A stretch of 17,806 nt of DNA from JBBQIY01 sp964618405 (GTDB lineage Bacteria; Verrucomicrobiota; Kiritimatiellia; RFP12; UBA3636): positions 1 to 17,806 of the forward strand of contig CAZUAY010000046.1 in the NCBI GenBank assembly GCA_964618405.1. Reading direction: 5' to 3'. The notes beneath the pieces are model-generated. The model was not told the DNA's origin. It searched no databases and saw only the letters and a program-made list of their open reading frames with translations. Shown here in pieces: positions 8,248-16,090 of the stretch. Both the position numbers and the translations under genes were made by a program. The stretch's first letter is position 1. Each line of letters begins with the position of its first letter.

Positions 8248-8256
8248 TGTGGATAA
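8248..8256 (-). promoter_or_regulatory. Single DnaA-box match
   Basis: TGTGGATAA is the exact complement of the DnaA consensus TTATCCACA. It lies just downstream of the tolC-side -10 on the minus strand. I found no second box nearby, so it does not mark an origin. It could be chance or a DnaA-responsive control site. Confidence 0.3.
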
Positions 8257-8263
8257 ACAGCCA

Positions 8264-8292
8264 ATTATACGAAGTCTCCGTCAGAATAGCAA
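8264..8292 (-). promoter_or_regulatory. Candidate promoter of the efflux operon
   Basis: On the minus strand, TTGCTA (8292-8287), a 17-base spacer and a perfect TATAAT (8269-8264) form a sigma70-type promoter directed towards the tolC-like gene. It would give a leader of about 145 bases. Confidence 0.5.
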
Positions 8293-8495
8293 TCGCAAAC
8301 AAACCTGTTTTTCGTGCAAGCTAGTGGTTCTCAACAAGATGCATACAGTTCAACCCATACGGATACTCTGGTGCGCAGGCAAGATTTTCTCATCTGTGTA
8401 GCAACCCACATACCCGTCTAGATTACATAAAAGCGATTGCCTGTGGCCAAACGCACACACTGCTACTCCACATTAGGAGGCTATTTAGCACTGCC

Positions 8496-8513
8496 CCCGA
8501 CAGGATTGTCGGG
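8496..8513. repeat. Perfect hairpin CCCGACA-GGAT-TGTCGGG
   Basis: Seven-base perfect inverted repeat with a four-base loop. It lacks a T-run on either side, so a rho-independent terminator is unlikely. It lies 70-90 bases upstream of the lacI-family promoter. Confidence 0.5.
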
Positions 8514-8538
8514 TTTACCCTTCCGTTTATGGCGACTG

Positions 8539-8564
8539 TGGGCGTCAGACTATTTTGATGCCCA
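8539..8564. repeat. Second hairpin in the divergent intergenic region
   Basis: TGGGCGTCA (8539-8547) and TGATGCCCA (8556-8564) pair over nine positions with one G-T wobble around an eight-base loop. It stands 26 bases after the hairpin at 8496-8513. Function unknown. Confidence 0.45.
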
Positions 8565-8582
8565 CTCCGCTGAAACCTCTTC

Positions 8583-8611
8583 TTGACAAATTATTTAGCA
8601 CGTGATAATTT
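8583..8611 (+). promoter_or_regulatory. Promoter of the LacI-family gene
   Basis: A perfect -35 TTGACA (8583-8588) is followed after 17 bases by TAATTT (8606-8611), which has TG one base before it. An alternative -10 is GATAAT (8604-8609) with a 15-base spacer. Transcription from here would begin near 8618, ruling out the GTG at 8602 as start of the regulator and supporting the ATG at 8638. Confidence 0.6.
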
Positions 8612-8613
8612 GT
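8586..8613. promoter_or_regulatory. LacI-type operator overlapping the promoter
   Basis: Two nested symmetries are visible. The inner one, TTTAGCACGTGATAA, has a central CACGTG with CG at 8601-8602 and TTA/TAA flanks, the usual form of LacI-family operators. The outer one is a perfect 9-base inverted repeat, ACAAATTAT (8586-8594) and ATAATTTGT (8605-8613). The site covers the spacer and -10 of the promoter, so it probably mediates autorepression by the LacI-family protein and control of the genes downstream. Confidence 0.6.
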
Positions 8614-8637
8614 TGCCGTCTAAAGAGATCTGGTTTT

Positions 8638-9669
8638 ATGATTACACAAAAAGACATTGCAAATCGGCTTTCTGTATCAAGGGCGCTTGTCTCTGCTGCT
8701 CTTAACGGGACACCAGGGGTTTCCGAGACGACACGTGTGCGCATTCAGGCATTTGCCGAGGAGCTGGGGTATCTCCCCAATCGCAGCGCACAACTCATGC
8801 GCGGTGGGAAGAGCGGCGTGATCGGGCTGATCTCTTCAGCCAGCGTTCTCTACACCAACGTCCTCCGTCTGCGTGCTGCTGCCGAGACGATCTATGCGCA
8901 AGGTTATGGTCTGTTGAGCAGCGAACTGCTCTGGTCGGAACAAGGCATTGAGCGTGCCGTGGAATGCCTGATCAATGCGCAAGTTGAAGGCGTACTGTTA
9001 ATGTCGGCTGGAGCAGCTCCTGCGTATACCCACGAAATGGCGCGTTTGCGCCGAATCGGAATTCCAGTCGTCAGTCTGGGTCACATCGTTGTCGATGGAA
9101 TTCCGCTTGTGGCCTCGGATTATTTCCAAGGAATGCGTGACGTCACGAACCATGCCTTGGCTACAGGCTACAGGCGGATAGCCTTCCTGAGCGTGGCTGG
9201 CGACCAGCCTGATGGAAGCTTCGATCGGGGGATTTCGGAACGGCTTCGGGGGTTCCGTCAGGCCGTCACGGATGCTGGATTGGACACCGATGCGGTGCAG
9301 GTGCTTCACGAACCCATGGATGCCGATTTTGATGGTTATGCGCCTGGGAAAAGCGGCATGCTTCGCCTGCTTTCTGGCATGATGCGCCCGCAGGCGGTTT
9401 TGTGTTCCAACGACCAAATTGCCTTAGGGGCGATAAAGGTCTGTACCGAGATTGGCTTGCGTGTTCCGGAGGATATCGCTATTACGGGATTTGATGACTC
9501 TCCTTTAGCACAGTATTTCACGCCGCGACTGACAACGGTGGCGCAGCCCGCTTCAGAATGCGGACGAAAGGCGGCAGAATTGCTTTTAGATCTGGTTCAA
9601 AAAAAAGAAAACACAATTCCAGACATCGTGAGGCTTCCTTGTCGACTGGTGGTGCGGGAGTCATGCTGA
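8638..9669 (+). CDS. LacI-family transcriptional regulator
   Basis: Regulator of 343 residues, the standard length. The N-terminal helix-turn-helix (ITQKDIANRLSVSRALVSAA, then LNG) and hinge (LGYLPNRSAQLMR) are followed by a periplasmic-binding-protein-like effector domain from GVIGLIS to the end, with the conserved CSNDQIALGA and PEDIAITGFDD segments. The canonical VSRATVSRALNG is altered to VSRALVSAALNG, so its operator may differ from the norm. I chose the ATG at 8638 because the GTG at 8602 lies within the promoter. Family members bind sugars or nucleosides and repress catabolic operons. Forty-one bases separate it from the first propeller gene, so the effector is probably a sugar released by the enzymes encoded downstream, as is usual for LacI-led loci. 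Confidence 0.93.
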   Translation: MITQKDIANRLSVSRALVSAALNGTPGVSETTRVRIQAFAEELGYLPNRSAQLMRGGKSGVIGLISSASVLYTNVLRLRAAAETIYAQGYGLLSSELLWSEQGIERAVECLINAQVEGVLLMSAGAAPAYTHEMARLRRIGIPVVSLGHIVVDGIPLVASDYFQGMRDVTNHALATGYRRIAFLSVAGDQPDGSFDRGISERLRGFRQAVTDAGLDTDAVQVLHEPMDADFDGYAPGKSGMLRLLSGMMRPQAVLCSNDQIALGAIKVCTEIGLRVPEDIAITGFDDSPLAQYFTPRLTTVAQPASECGRKAAELLLDLVQKKENTIPDIVRLPCRLVVRESC

Positions 9670-9710
9670 GAAAAATGACGAAAAACAACAAAGAATCAAA
9701 AGGAGGAAAT

Positions 9711-10805
9711 ATGCATATAAGATCAGTTTTTTTCCCAATTCCGATGAGTATTCATCGGTTGACACGTGTGTTGATGACGATCATTACGGTACAATTTTTT
9801 GGGATTGGCGGAAGCTCGGCATGGGCGCAATCTTCGACGGACGGGGTCGTCTGGACGCGGTTGAACACCGGTATCGCAAACCAGAATTTTTATGCACTGG
9901 CGGCCCGTGACGACAAGCATGTCGCCGTAGGGGGCACAGGTAACACGCTGCTGCTGTTCGACGGGGCAATCTGGGACGATTATCCGGGATGGTCGACGTT
10001 TTCCGCAATAAGTTGGTCTGGGTCGTCTGTATGGGGTGCCGTATTCGACTCACACGGGAACTTGCACGTGGTGGGAGAATCGGGCGCATACGCTTATCAT
10101 GACGCATCCGGATGGCACGCCGTCACCATTCCAGATTCACCTTTTCTTCGGTCTATCTGGATCGATCCGACAACAGATCGGGTTCTAACGGGAAAGAAAG
10201 CTACAGATGGAATCGTCTGTATCACGCCCGACGGCACGGGGGGATATGCATACGAGGGTGTTTTCACGACCGGTTACTCCGGCGGCGATCTTATGGGGAT
10301 TGCCGGTACGGGGTTGCACAACATCTGGACAACGATCAGCGGCACGGCGTATGGCATGCGGCGTTCATTCGACGGCGGAACGAACTGGACGGCTCAGATA
10401 GCGAAAGCAAATATTCTTGCTGGAAATCGCGCCCTTCATGTTCTCAGCGATACTTTTGCCGTGTTTGGGGGAAACGAGATAACAACAGGAGACGGTAACT
10501 ATGTGGGGTTCTGGGATTCAAATCTGCCCAACACCATCCAGCCGTTTTCTACACAACCCGATTTTTACGTTAGGTCAATTTATGCGCACAGCAAAAATGC
10601 CATCTGGGTTAGCGGAGCGGGCGGAAGTTTGGCCTATTACGATGGCACGACTTGGCATACGATTGATTTGGACACCGACATGAGTCTCTCGTTGATGGCG
10701 GTATCGGAAACTCGCCTCTGGCTTTCCGGAGGTGCAGTGGGCACAGATCGAGGGCTGGTTTTCATGGGGCAACAGCCTGTCGGAACACTGGTTATTGTGC
10801 GATAA
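9711..10805 (+). CDS. Secreted beta-propeller-like protein, copy 1
   Basis: Protein of 364 residues, not of a family I can name. The start ATG at 9711 follows a perfect AGGAGG at 9701-9706. An N-terminal signal peptide (hydrophobic run about residues 20-34) ends in an AWA-Q cleavage site near residue 39; a start at residue 12 would give a more standard signal peptide. The mature part repeats short beta-strand units of the form VGGTGNTLLLFDG (residues 73-85), VVGESGAYAYHDASGWHAV and VSGAGGSLAYYDGTTWHTI, each pairing a V-x-G-x-G strand with a Y/F-D-G-x-W strand. This is the look of YCF48, sortilin or Kelch-like propellers. No catalytic motif is evident. It may bind a glycan or a partner protein outside the cytoplasm. 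The next gene is a paralogue. Confidence 0.8.
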   Translation: MHIRSVFFPIPMSIHRLTRVLMTIITVQFFGIGGSSAWAQSSTDGVVWTRLNTGIANQNFYALAARDDKHVAVGGTGNTLLLFDGAIWDDYPGWSTFSAISWSGSSVWGAVFDSHGNLHVVGESGAYAYHDASGWHAVTIPDSPFLRSIWIDPTTDRVLTGKKATDGIVCITPDGTGGYAYEGVFTTGYSGGDLMGIAGTGLHNIWTTISGTAYGMRRSFDGGTNWTAQIAKANILAGNRALHVLSDTFAVFGGNEITTGDGNYVGFWDSNLPNTIQPFSTQPDFYVRSIYAHSKNAIWVSGAGGSLAYYDGTTWHTIDLDTDMSLSLMAVSETRLWLSGGAVGTDRGLVFMGQQPVGTLVIVR

Positions 10806-10887
10806 AAAATCGGATCAAACCGAACATTGAAAGCAGGGGGAGAAACTGAAACGAAATTTTCTACATCCGTTTATCGGCGGCGGCATT

Positions 10888-11931
10888 ATGATGCGGAATC
10901 TCGGCTATTTAGGAGTGTTTATTGCACTTGTCGGTCTGTCTCCCTCTTGTTTTGCCAGAACATCGCCGGACGGCTATCATTGGGTTCAGCAAGAGAGCGG
11001 GACTCGCGCAACCTTAACGTGCGCCGATGGCATCAGCTCCAACCGGATCGTCGTGGGAGGGACGGGTAACACCTTGCTCTTGTTCGACGGAACGAGCTGG
11101 GCCGATTTTCCACAGTGGAAGGAATATTTGGAAAGCGGCTTTTGGAAAGCCAAACGGATCGGAGATGTTGCGCTCGATGCTCACGGGCATCCTCATGTTG
11201 TCGGAGACAGCAACAGCTATGCCCGGTACGACGGCACGGCATGGCACTCTGTCAATGTTTGTGATGAGACTGGAGAACTCCGGCAGATCTGGATAGACCG
11301 TATCTCAGGCATCGTACTCACTGGAGGCCGAGGCAATGTGATCTACCAGCTCTCCTGGGATAAGGATGGCCATGTCCGCATTGAGAAAACACACGGAGGA
11401 TATTTTAAGAGCCGTTTAATTTGTGATATCGCCGGAACGGACATCCGCCATGTATGGGCTACGGTCGATACGCCCGCGTTCGGTGTGCGCCGTCTGGGGA
11501 AACTGTTCTCATTTTCCCCAGCGGGAAGTGAACCGGGCTGGCTACTCCAAGTGCCGCCGGGCGGGATCCTGGTTTCCAATCCTAGGCACATGCATTTTCT
11601 CAGCGAAGAATCAATTCTCTTCGGGGGGTATGGCGATATCTCGCTCGGGATCTGGGACGCAAAGCGTGACCCGTCGACCCTATACCCATTTCCCGTACAG
11701 CCGAACTCGGCAATACGGGCGATTTATTCCCGTGGCTTGGATAAGATATGGATTCTCGACGCAGATGGACAACTCGTCTTTTTTGATGGCTCCATCTGGC
11801 AACCGATCCCACTTGGCACGAAGGCCGAGTTGCGGGGGATCATGGGATTAGAAGAGGGCGCACAACTCTGGACTTTCGGAAGTCAGGGTACGATTTTTCA
11901 CGGGGCACCCAAAGAGCCGCAGGGCTTATAG
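10888..11931 (+). CDS. Secreted beta-propeller-like protein, copy 2
   Basis: Protein of 347 residues, paralogous to the preceding gene product. Both contain the identical segment VGGTGNTLLLFDG (here at residues 56-68) followed by x-x-W-x-D-(F/Y)-P, and share later units such as GHPHVVGDSNSYARYDGTAW, RQIWID plus a TG segment, and a closing IWILDADGQLVFFDG. A signal peptide (LGYLGVFIALVGLSPSCFA) is followed by the mature chain; the Cys at residue 21 has no proper lipobox. Two tandem ATGs begin the gene, with only a G-rich stretch upstream, so initiation may depend on coupling to the first copy across an 82-base gap. The stop TAG overlaps the ribosome binding site of the next gene, pointing to one operon. 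Overall identity to copy 1 looks moderate, so the duplication is old. Confidence 0.8.
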   Translation: MMRNLGYLGVFIALVGLSPSCFARTSPDGYHWVQQESGTRATLTCADGISSNRIVVGGTGNTLLLFDGTSWADFPQWKEYLESGFWKAKRIGDVALDAHGHPHVVGDSNSYARYDGTAWHSVNVCDETGELRQIWIDRISGIVLTGGRGNVIYQLSWDKDGHVRIEKTHGGYFKSRLICDIAGTDIRHVWATVDTPAFGVRRLGKLFSFSPAGSEPGWLLQVPPGGILVSNPRHMHFLSEESILFGGYGDISLGIWDAKRDPSTLYPFPVQPNSAIRAIYSRGLDKIWILDADGQLVFFDGSIWQPIPLGTKAELRGIMGLEEGAQLWTFGSQGTIFHGAPKEPQGL

Positions 11932-11940
11932 GAGATAAAC

Positions 11941-13389
11941 ATGCAACCCATTGTCATTGGATCGCGTCTTGAATTGTTTGTGGATGAATTTCTCGTTTCT
12001 CGTTTTGAAGGAGACACGGCGTTTCATCTTCACCAGCCAGAACCTCGAGAGGTTGCAATCGCCACCGACCGTCCGTGGGAGTCCTCCTGGGCGTATTTCG
12101 CTGTCATGAAAGACGCGGATCTGTTCAGGATGTACTACAGAGGATTCCATCATGGAAGCGGTGAACAGGCACTCGGCGAGCCCATGTGCTATGCGGAAAG
12201 CAAAGACGGCATCTCGTGGGAGAAACCGGATCTGGAACTTTTCGAATTTGAAGGTTCCGCCGCAAACAACATCGTTTTAGGCGGCGACCTTGGAAAGTTC
12301 CCTGCCACACCGAAATGGCATGGCGCCTTGGGAACCGATCTCCGCTGGCGCGGGGATTTTGTTCCGTTCATTGACTCACGGCCGGGAGTGGCCGCAAACG
12401 CACGCTACAAAGCACTGATCCGGGGCTGCCGGGGCTACCATCAGATTGCAGACCGTCGTTGGGATTATGGTCTGTATCCGTTTCAATCGCCGGACGGGTT
12501 GAACTGGACACTACTAAGTGACAAACCGGTCATCACCCGAGGCAAATTTGATTCTCAAAACCTTGGGTTCTGGGATGCGGCCCATCAGCGGTACGTCGCC
12601 TTCTGCAGGGACATAAGTGGCCAAGCAGAGTTCCGGTTTACCAAAGGCCGAGACACAGAATTCGTTGCCATGGATAGTATCCGTGGCGTTCGCGTGGCGT
12701 TTTCGGACGATTTTATACAGTGGACAGATCCAGTCCTCGTTCAGTACCACGACGAAGCGATACGCCAACTTTATACCAATGCGGTACAAACCTATGTACG
12801 CGCCCCGCATTTATTAATTGCCTTTCCTACGGAATTCTTTGCGGATGGTTCGCAGACCGAGCCTGTATTCATGAGTAGCCGGGACGGCGGCGCAAGTTTC
12901 CATCGATGGCAGGGGCCGTTAATTCCTCGGGATGCTCCCTTTGAACGAGATGGGAACCGCAGCAACTATATGGCCCAAGGGGCCATCCTTGGCAATGAAC
13001 GTGAACTTTTCGTCTATGCAACAGAAGGTTACTCCGATGGAGAAAAGCGGTTGCGGCGGTTTGTTTACCGAGTGGATGGCTTTGTGTCGGCACGGTCTGG
13101 CAACTCAGGCGGCGCGGTCATTACGCATCCGCTTGTGTTCGATGGCAAAGAATTGTTCCTTAATTATGCGGCAAAACAGGGAGGCAGCCTATGCGTTGAG
13201 ATCCAGGACGCTGACGGACAGGCGATTGCCGGCTTGGGAGAGGCAGATTCTGTGCCCATGACAGGAGATGCAATTGAGCAGGCGGTTCAATGGAAAGGTC
13301 GAGAATCCTTACAGGCTCTCGAAGGACAGAGCGTTCGGGTTCGTTTTGTGATTCAGAATGCAGATCTTTATTCGTTTAAGTTTGCGTAA
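11941..13389 (+). CDS. GH32/GH43-fold five-bladed propeller protein with C-terminal beta-sandwich
   Basis: Protein of 482 residues without a signal peptide, so probably cytoplasmic. The opening LELFVDEFLVSRFEG and HLHQPEPREVAIATDRPWE is the hallmark of a family common in Planctomycetes, Lentisphaerae and Verrucomicrobia, annotated as hypothetical or as glycosyl hydrolase (GH32/43/68-like fold). Propeller features include FRMYYRG, CYAESKDGISWEKPDLELFE, SPDGLNWT and MSSRDGGASFHRW. The last 90 residues (LVFDGKELFLNYA, then VEIQDADGQAI and RFVIQNADLYSFKF) form the characteristic C-terminal beta-sandwich. Likely role is hydrolysis or phosphorolysis of a glycoside, but no activity is established to my knowledge and I cannot assign catalytic acids. 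GGAG lies 6 bases before the ATG and overlaps the stop of the preceding gene, so expression is coupled to it. Confidence 0.8.
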   Translation: MQPIVIGSRLELFVDEFLVSRFEGDTAFHLHQPEPREVAIATDRPWESSWAYFAVMKDADLFRMYYRGFHHGSGEQALGEPMCYAESKDGISWEKPDLELFEFEGSAANNIVLGGDLGKFPATPKWHGALGTDLRWRGDFVPFIDSRPGVAANARYKALIRGCRGYHQIADRRWDYGLYPFQSPDGLNWTLLSDKPVITRGKFDSQNLGFWDAAHQRYVAFCRDISGQAEFRFTKGRDTEFVAMDSIRGVRVAFSDDFIQWTDPVLVQYHDEAIRQLYTNAVQTYVRAPHLLIAFPTEFFADGSQTEPVFMSSRDGGASFHRWQGPLIPRDAPFERDGNRSNYMAQGAILGNERELFVYATEGYSDGEKRLRRFVYRVDGFVSARSGNSGGAVITHPLVFDGKELFLNYAAKQGGSLCVEIQDADGQAIAGLGEADSVPMTGDAIEQAVQWKGRESLQALEGQSVRVRFVIQNADLYSFKFA

Positions 13390-13432
13390 TCTTCAGCAGA
13401 AATGATGGACGAGTCGTTGAGTTTTTTGAAGC

Positions 13433-13438
13433 TATAAT
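13433..13438 (+). promoter_or_regulatory. Isolated perfect -10 (TATAAT) before the DUF4838 gene
   Basis: The 65-base gap before the DUF4838 gene contains TATAAT but no convincing -35 at the usual spacing: the nearest, TTGAGT at 13417-13422, is only 10 bases away. A weak internal promoter is possible. Confidence 0.2.
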
Positions 13439-13454
13439 TAGAGGAATACTACTC

Positions 13455-16007
13455 ATGGAATTTAAGAAATCAGTTATTTGGGCTTTCGGGCTTTCCTGCA
13501 TGCTTCCCTTTATCGGGCGGGGTGCGGAGCCCATCACGCTTGTGCAGGACGGTACAGTCAAAACGGTGGTGGTCACATCGGATGACCCCTCGCGAGTTGC
13601 GGTATACGCAGCCGAAGAGTTTGTGCGCCACGTAGAAATGGCAACCGGTAAACGGCTTGATGTTGTCGCGGAATCCCAGGTGCCTGAAGGTTATGCGAGC
13701 CGAGTGTTGATCGGGAGCACGCGCGCCGCAACGGAAGCGGGCATCACGGTGGATGAACTGGCTCATGATGCCTTCATCCTCCGGACTGTCGGTAACGATC
13801 TCTACATCCTTGGCCGGGAATCCAAGAGTTTCTCCCCGTTAAGCCGATGGAACAACTTCAGCGGCACGATGTACGGTGTCACGGAAGTGCTGGAGCGTTT
13901 CCTGGGCGTCCGGTGGCTTTGGCCGGGCGCACTGGGAACTTATGTGCCGAAGACGAATACGATCGTTGTCAGCTCCATAAACGAAACCGTCAAACCGCGT
14001 TTTGTAAGCCGTCGATTCCGGTATGCCGGTATCAAGCGCTCATCAGGAATCGTTTTTGGCGAGAAGAAGGACAACCAACGATACCCCGAAGAGTTCACAC
14101 GTCTGGCTTTTTCAACGAAAGAGGCTGCGCAGCAGTACGGTCTGGCACTGGAAGTTTATTTGCGCCGTCATCGGGTGGGGATCAGCGAGAGCGAGATTTG
14201 GCCCGGGCATACGTTTGGAAGCTGGTGGGAGCAATACGGAAACGAACATCCGGAGTGGTTCAGTCTGAGGGAAGACGGACAGCGCGGCCCCCTGCCGACA
14301 GCCGGTCGTGCGCGCGGTTTTACGATGTGTGTGTCGAATCCCGAATTGCAGCACTTCCTCGCTGACCAATGGGATGGCGACTGCACTGCACCTTCAAAAG
14401 GGTTGAAACTCGGCGAAGCGGATGCTGCTGGTGATTCCTTCTGTAAATGTACGAATTGTCTTGCCTGGGACGGCCTGCAGCCGGATCCCATTCCCGCCTA
14501 TGCTGCGCACTACTACACGCCTCGCGTCGTCAGTGATCGTTATGCGCGGTTCTGGCAGGAAGTACAAAGGCTGTCGTTGGAAAAGCGGCCCGAACTTAAA
14601 GACAAAGTTTTTATCTCGTTGCTCCTCTACCATCAGAATTTTCCGGCTCCGCAACGAACGTACGATCTTTCCAGTGTTTTCGCAAAATTTGTTCCCTACG
14701 GTGCCAATGCCGGCTGGTATCCGATGAGCGATGCAGAAGATCAGTGGAACCGCGAACAGTGGCTGGGATGGGCTAAAACAGGCATGCGAATGATGTTCCG
14801 TCCGAACCACATGAACGGAAACTATGTGGTTCCGGAAAGCTGCACCTGGCAAATTGGTAATTTCATGAAATTTGTTTACGAAAACGGTAGCATGGGGTTC
14901 GATTTTGACTCGCTGAGACCACACTGGGGAACATTGGGACTCATGCTGTATGTGCAAATGCGCTTGGGCTGGGATCCAACGCTCGACATTGCGACGGTTC
15001 GCGCCGAGTATTTTTCGGCCTTTGGCCCTGCGGCCGAGATTGTCGAACGCTACTTCGACTACTGGGAAGACTATGCCCGCAACCGACCCCATTCCGCCAT
15101 CAACGGTCAACCCGTGCAGACGCAAGTGGAAAACCTCATTTCTCCAGTAGGAGGGTATCTTGCCTATCCCGAGAAGGTCTATATTCCCGCAGACAAGATG
15201 CTTGAAGAAGCGCAATCTGCCGCTGGAAAATCGGGCAATCCCGAGTTTGCCGCCCGCGTCAAATTCTTACAGGATGCATTATGGCATGCTCGCCTTACGA
15301 CGCGTATTTACGAGTTCTTAGTTTACGAAGACCTCACGACGCCTGGTAAATCTTCGGGGGCGGCACCCAATGATCCTGAACAACTGAAGAAGGCCCAAGA
15401 GGCCATGCGAGCGTTGGTAGAGTTCAGGCAGGCACACCAAGAGCCTTATATTGCCTGTTATCTCTCAGCCGCTGACCGGGAATCTCAAATTGGAAACCTG
15501 TTTGCACTTTTGCCTGATGATTCTACTCATGCGCCGACGAATGCGGTAGCAGAATTGGGTCTCTGGACGTTCCGTCTAGATCCAGACAACCGAGGACTTG
15601 CCGCGGGGTGGCAAAAGGTCGAGTCCGGCGACGAATGGAAAGAGATCAGCGTTCCCTCACAATGGGCACATACCTGGGTCGGCCGCGATTATTATGGATA
15701 TGGCTGGTACAAAAATACGTTCACGGTCGAGGAGAAGTGGCGCGGTAAGCCAGTGCTGATCGACTTCGAGGGGGTTGACGAACAAGCCTGGGTGTATGTC
15801 AACGGCGAAGCAGTCGGTGAACACAGCGTGAAATCTGAGAACAAGGATATTGGGAAGCTCTGGAACGAACCTTTCACAGTGACGATCCCACCGAAGTGCT
15901 TGAAATACGGCGGCCGTAACCTTCTCACGGTTCGTACACACGCATCGGTAGGTGGAGCAGGCATTTGGAGAACGGTTCGTATCCGTACAGAATCAGAAAA
16001 CGATTAA
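13455..16007 (+). CDS. Secreted DUF4838-containing protein with C-terminal sugar-binding-like domain
   Basis: Large exported protein of 850 residues. A signal peptide (about residues 1-23, KKSVIWAFGLSCMLPFIGRGA) leads into an alpha-glucuronidase or hexosaminidase N-terminal-like domain (about 25-155: AAEEFVRHVEMATGKRL, VLIGSTRA, GTMYGVTEVLERFLGVRWLWPG). DUF4838 follows (about 185-480) with its typical Cys cluster CKCTNC at residues 330-335, which may bind metal. The last 150 or so residues (LGLWTFRLDPDNRG, WYKNTFTV, AWVYVNGEAVGEH) resemble the jelly-roll sugar-binding domain of GH2 enzymes. DUF4838 proteins are common in PVC bacteria and Bacteroidetes polysaccharide loci and are thought to be glycoside hydrolases, though the catalytic residues are not known to me. 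GAGGA lies about 10 bases before the ATG. Last gene of the LacI-led cluster. Confidence 0.85.
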   Translation: MEFKKSVIWAFGLSCMLPFIGRGAEPITLVQDGTVKTVVVTSDDPSRVAVYAAEEFVRHVEMATGKRLDVVAESQVPEGYASRVLIGSTRAATEAGITVDELAHDAFILRTVGNDLYILGRESKSFSPLSRWNNFSGTMYGVTEVLERFLGVRWLWPGALGTYVPKTNTIVVSSINETVKPRFVSRRFRYAGIKRSSGIVFGEKKDNQRYPEEFTRLAFSTKEAAQQYGLALEVYLRRHRVGISESEIWPGHTFGSWWEQYGNEHPEWFSLREDGQRGPLPTAGRARGFTMCVSNPELQHFLADQWDGDCTAPSKGLKLGEADAAGDSFCKCTNCLAWDGLQPDPIPAYAAHYYTPRVVSDRYARFWQEVQRLSLEKRPELKDKVFISLLLYHQNFPAPQRTYDLSSVFAKFVPYGANAGWYPMSDAEDQWNREQWLGWAKTGMRMMFRPNHMNGNYVVPESCTWQIGNFMKFVYENGSMGFDFDSLRPHWGTLGLMLYVQMRLGWDPTLDIATVRAEYFSAFGPAAEIVERYFDYWEDYARNRPHSAINGQPVQTQVENLISPVGGYLAYPEKVYIPADKMLEEAQSAAGKSGNPEFAARVKFLQDALWHARLTTRIYEFLVYEDLTTPGKSSGAAPNDPEQLKKAQEAMRALVEFRQAHQEPYIACYLSAADRESQIGNLFALLPDDSTHAPTNAVAELGLWTFRLDPDNRGLAAGWQKVESGDEWKEISVPSQWAHTWVGRDYYGYGWYKNTFTVEEKWRGKPVLIDFEGVDEQAWVYVNGEAVGEHSVKSENKDIGKLWNEPFTVTIPPKCLKYGGRNLLTVRTHASVGGAGIWRTVRIRTESEND

Positions 16008-16090
16008 AACTGAATTTTAAATTTGCATTCCCCGAAAAGCCGTTTTCTGCTACTCTCCCTAGAAGTTCTTCACCCAAGACCTCCTTTATC

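Larger units (their letters stand above)
8111..8582. other. Divergent intergenic region between pump and LacI-type locus
   Basis: About 470 bases separate the minus-strand tolC-like gene from the plus-strand lacI-family promoter. I see no convincing gene: the one longer plus-strand frame (8099-8401) starts with GTG, has no ribosome binding site and an unlikely composition. The region contains the tolC-side promoter, a DnaA-box match and two hairpins, which are listed separately. The rest (about 8300-8480) shows nothing I can name. Confidence 0.6.

Noticed and set aside
8099..8401. Plus-strand frame of 100 codons in the divergent intergenic region
   Set aside because: GTG start, no ribosome binding site, no protein-like features, and it overlaps the tolC-like start and its promoter.
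8496..8564. Rho-independent terminators or a riboswitch upstream of the LacI-family gene
   Set aside because: Neither stem has a T-run, no gene ends there, and both lie upstream of the promoter rather than in the leader.
9558..9710. N-terminal extension of propeller copy 1 into the LacI-family gene
   Set aside because: The extension overlaps the regulator by over 100 bases, while a perfect AGGAGG immediately precedes the ATG at 9711 and a signal peptide follows it.
14394..15215. Long open frame (273 codons) on the minus strand opposite the DUF4838 gene
   Set aside because: It lies wholly antisense to a clearly coding gene, its product has no recognisable motif, and no ribosome binding site stands out.
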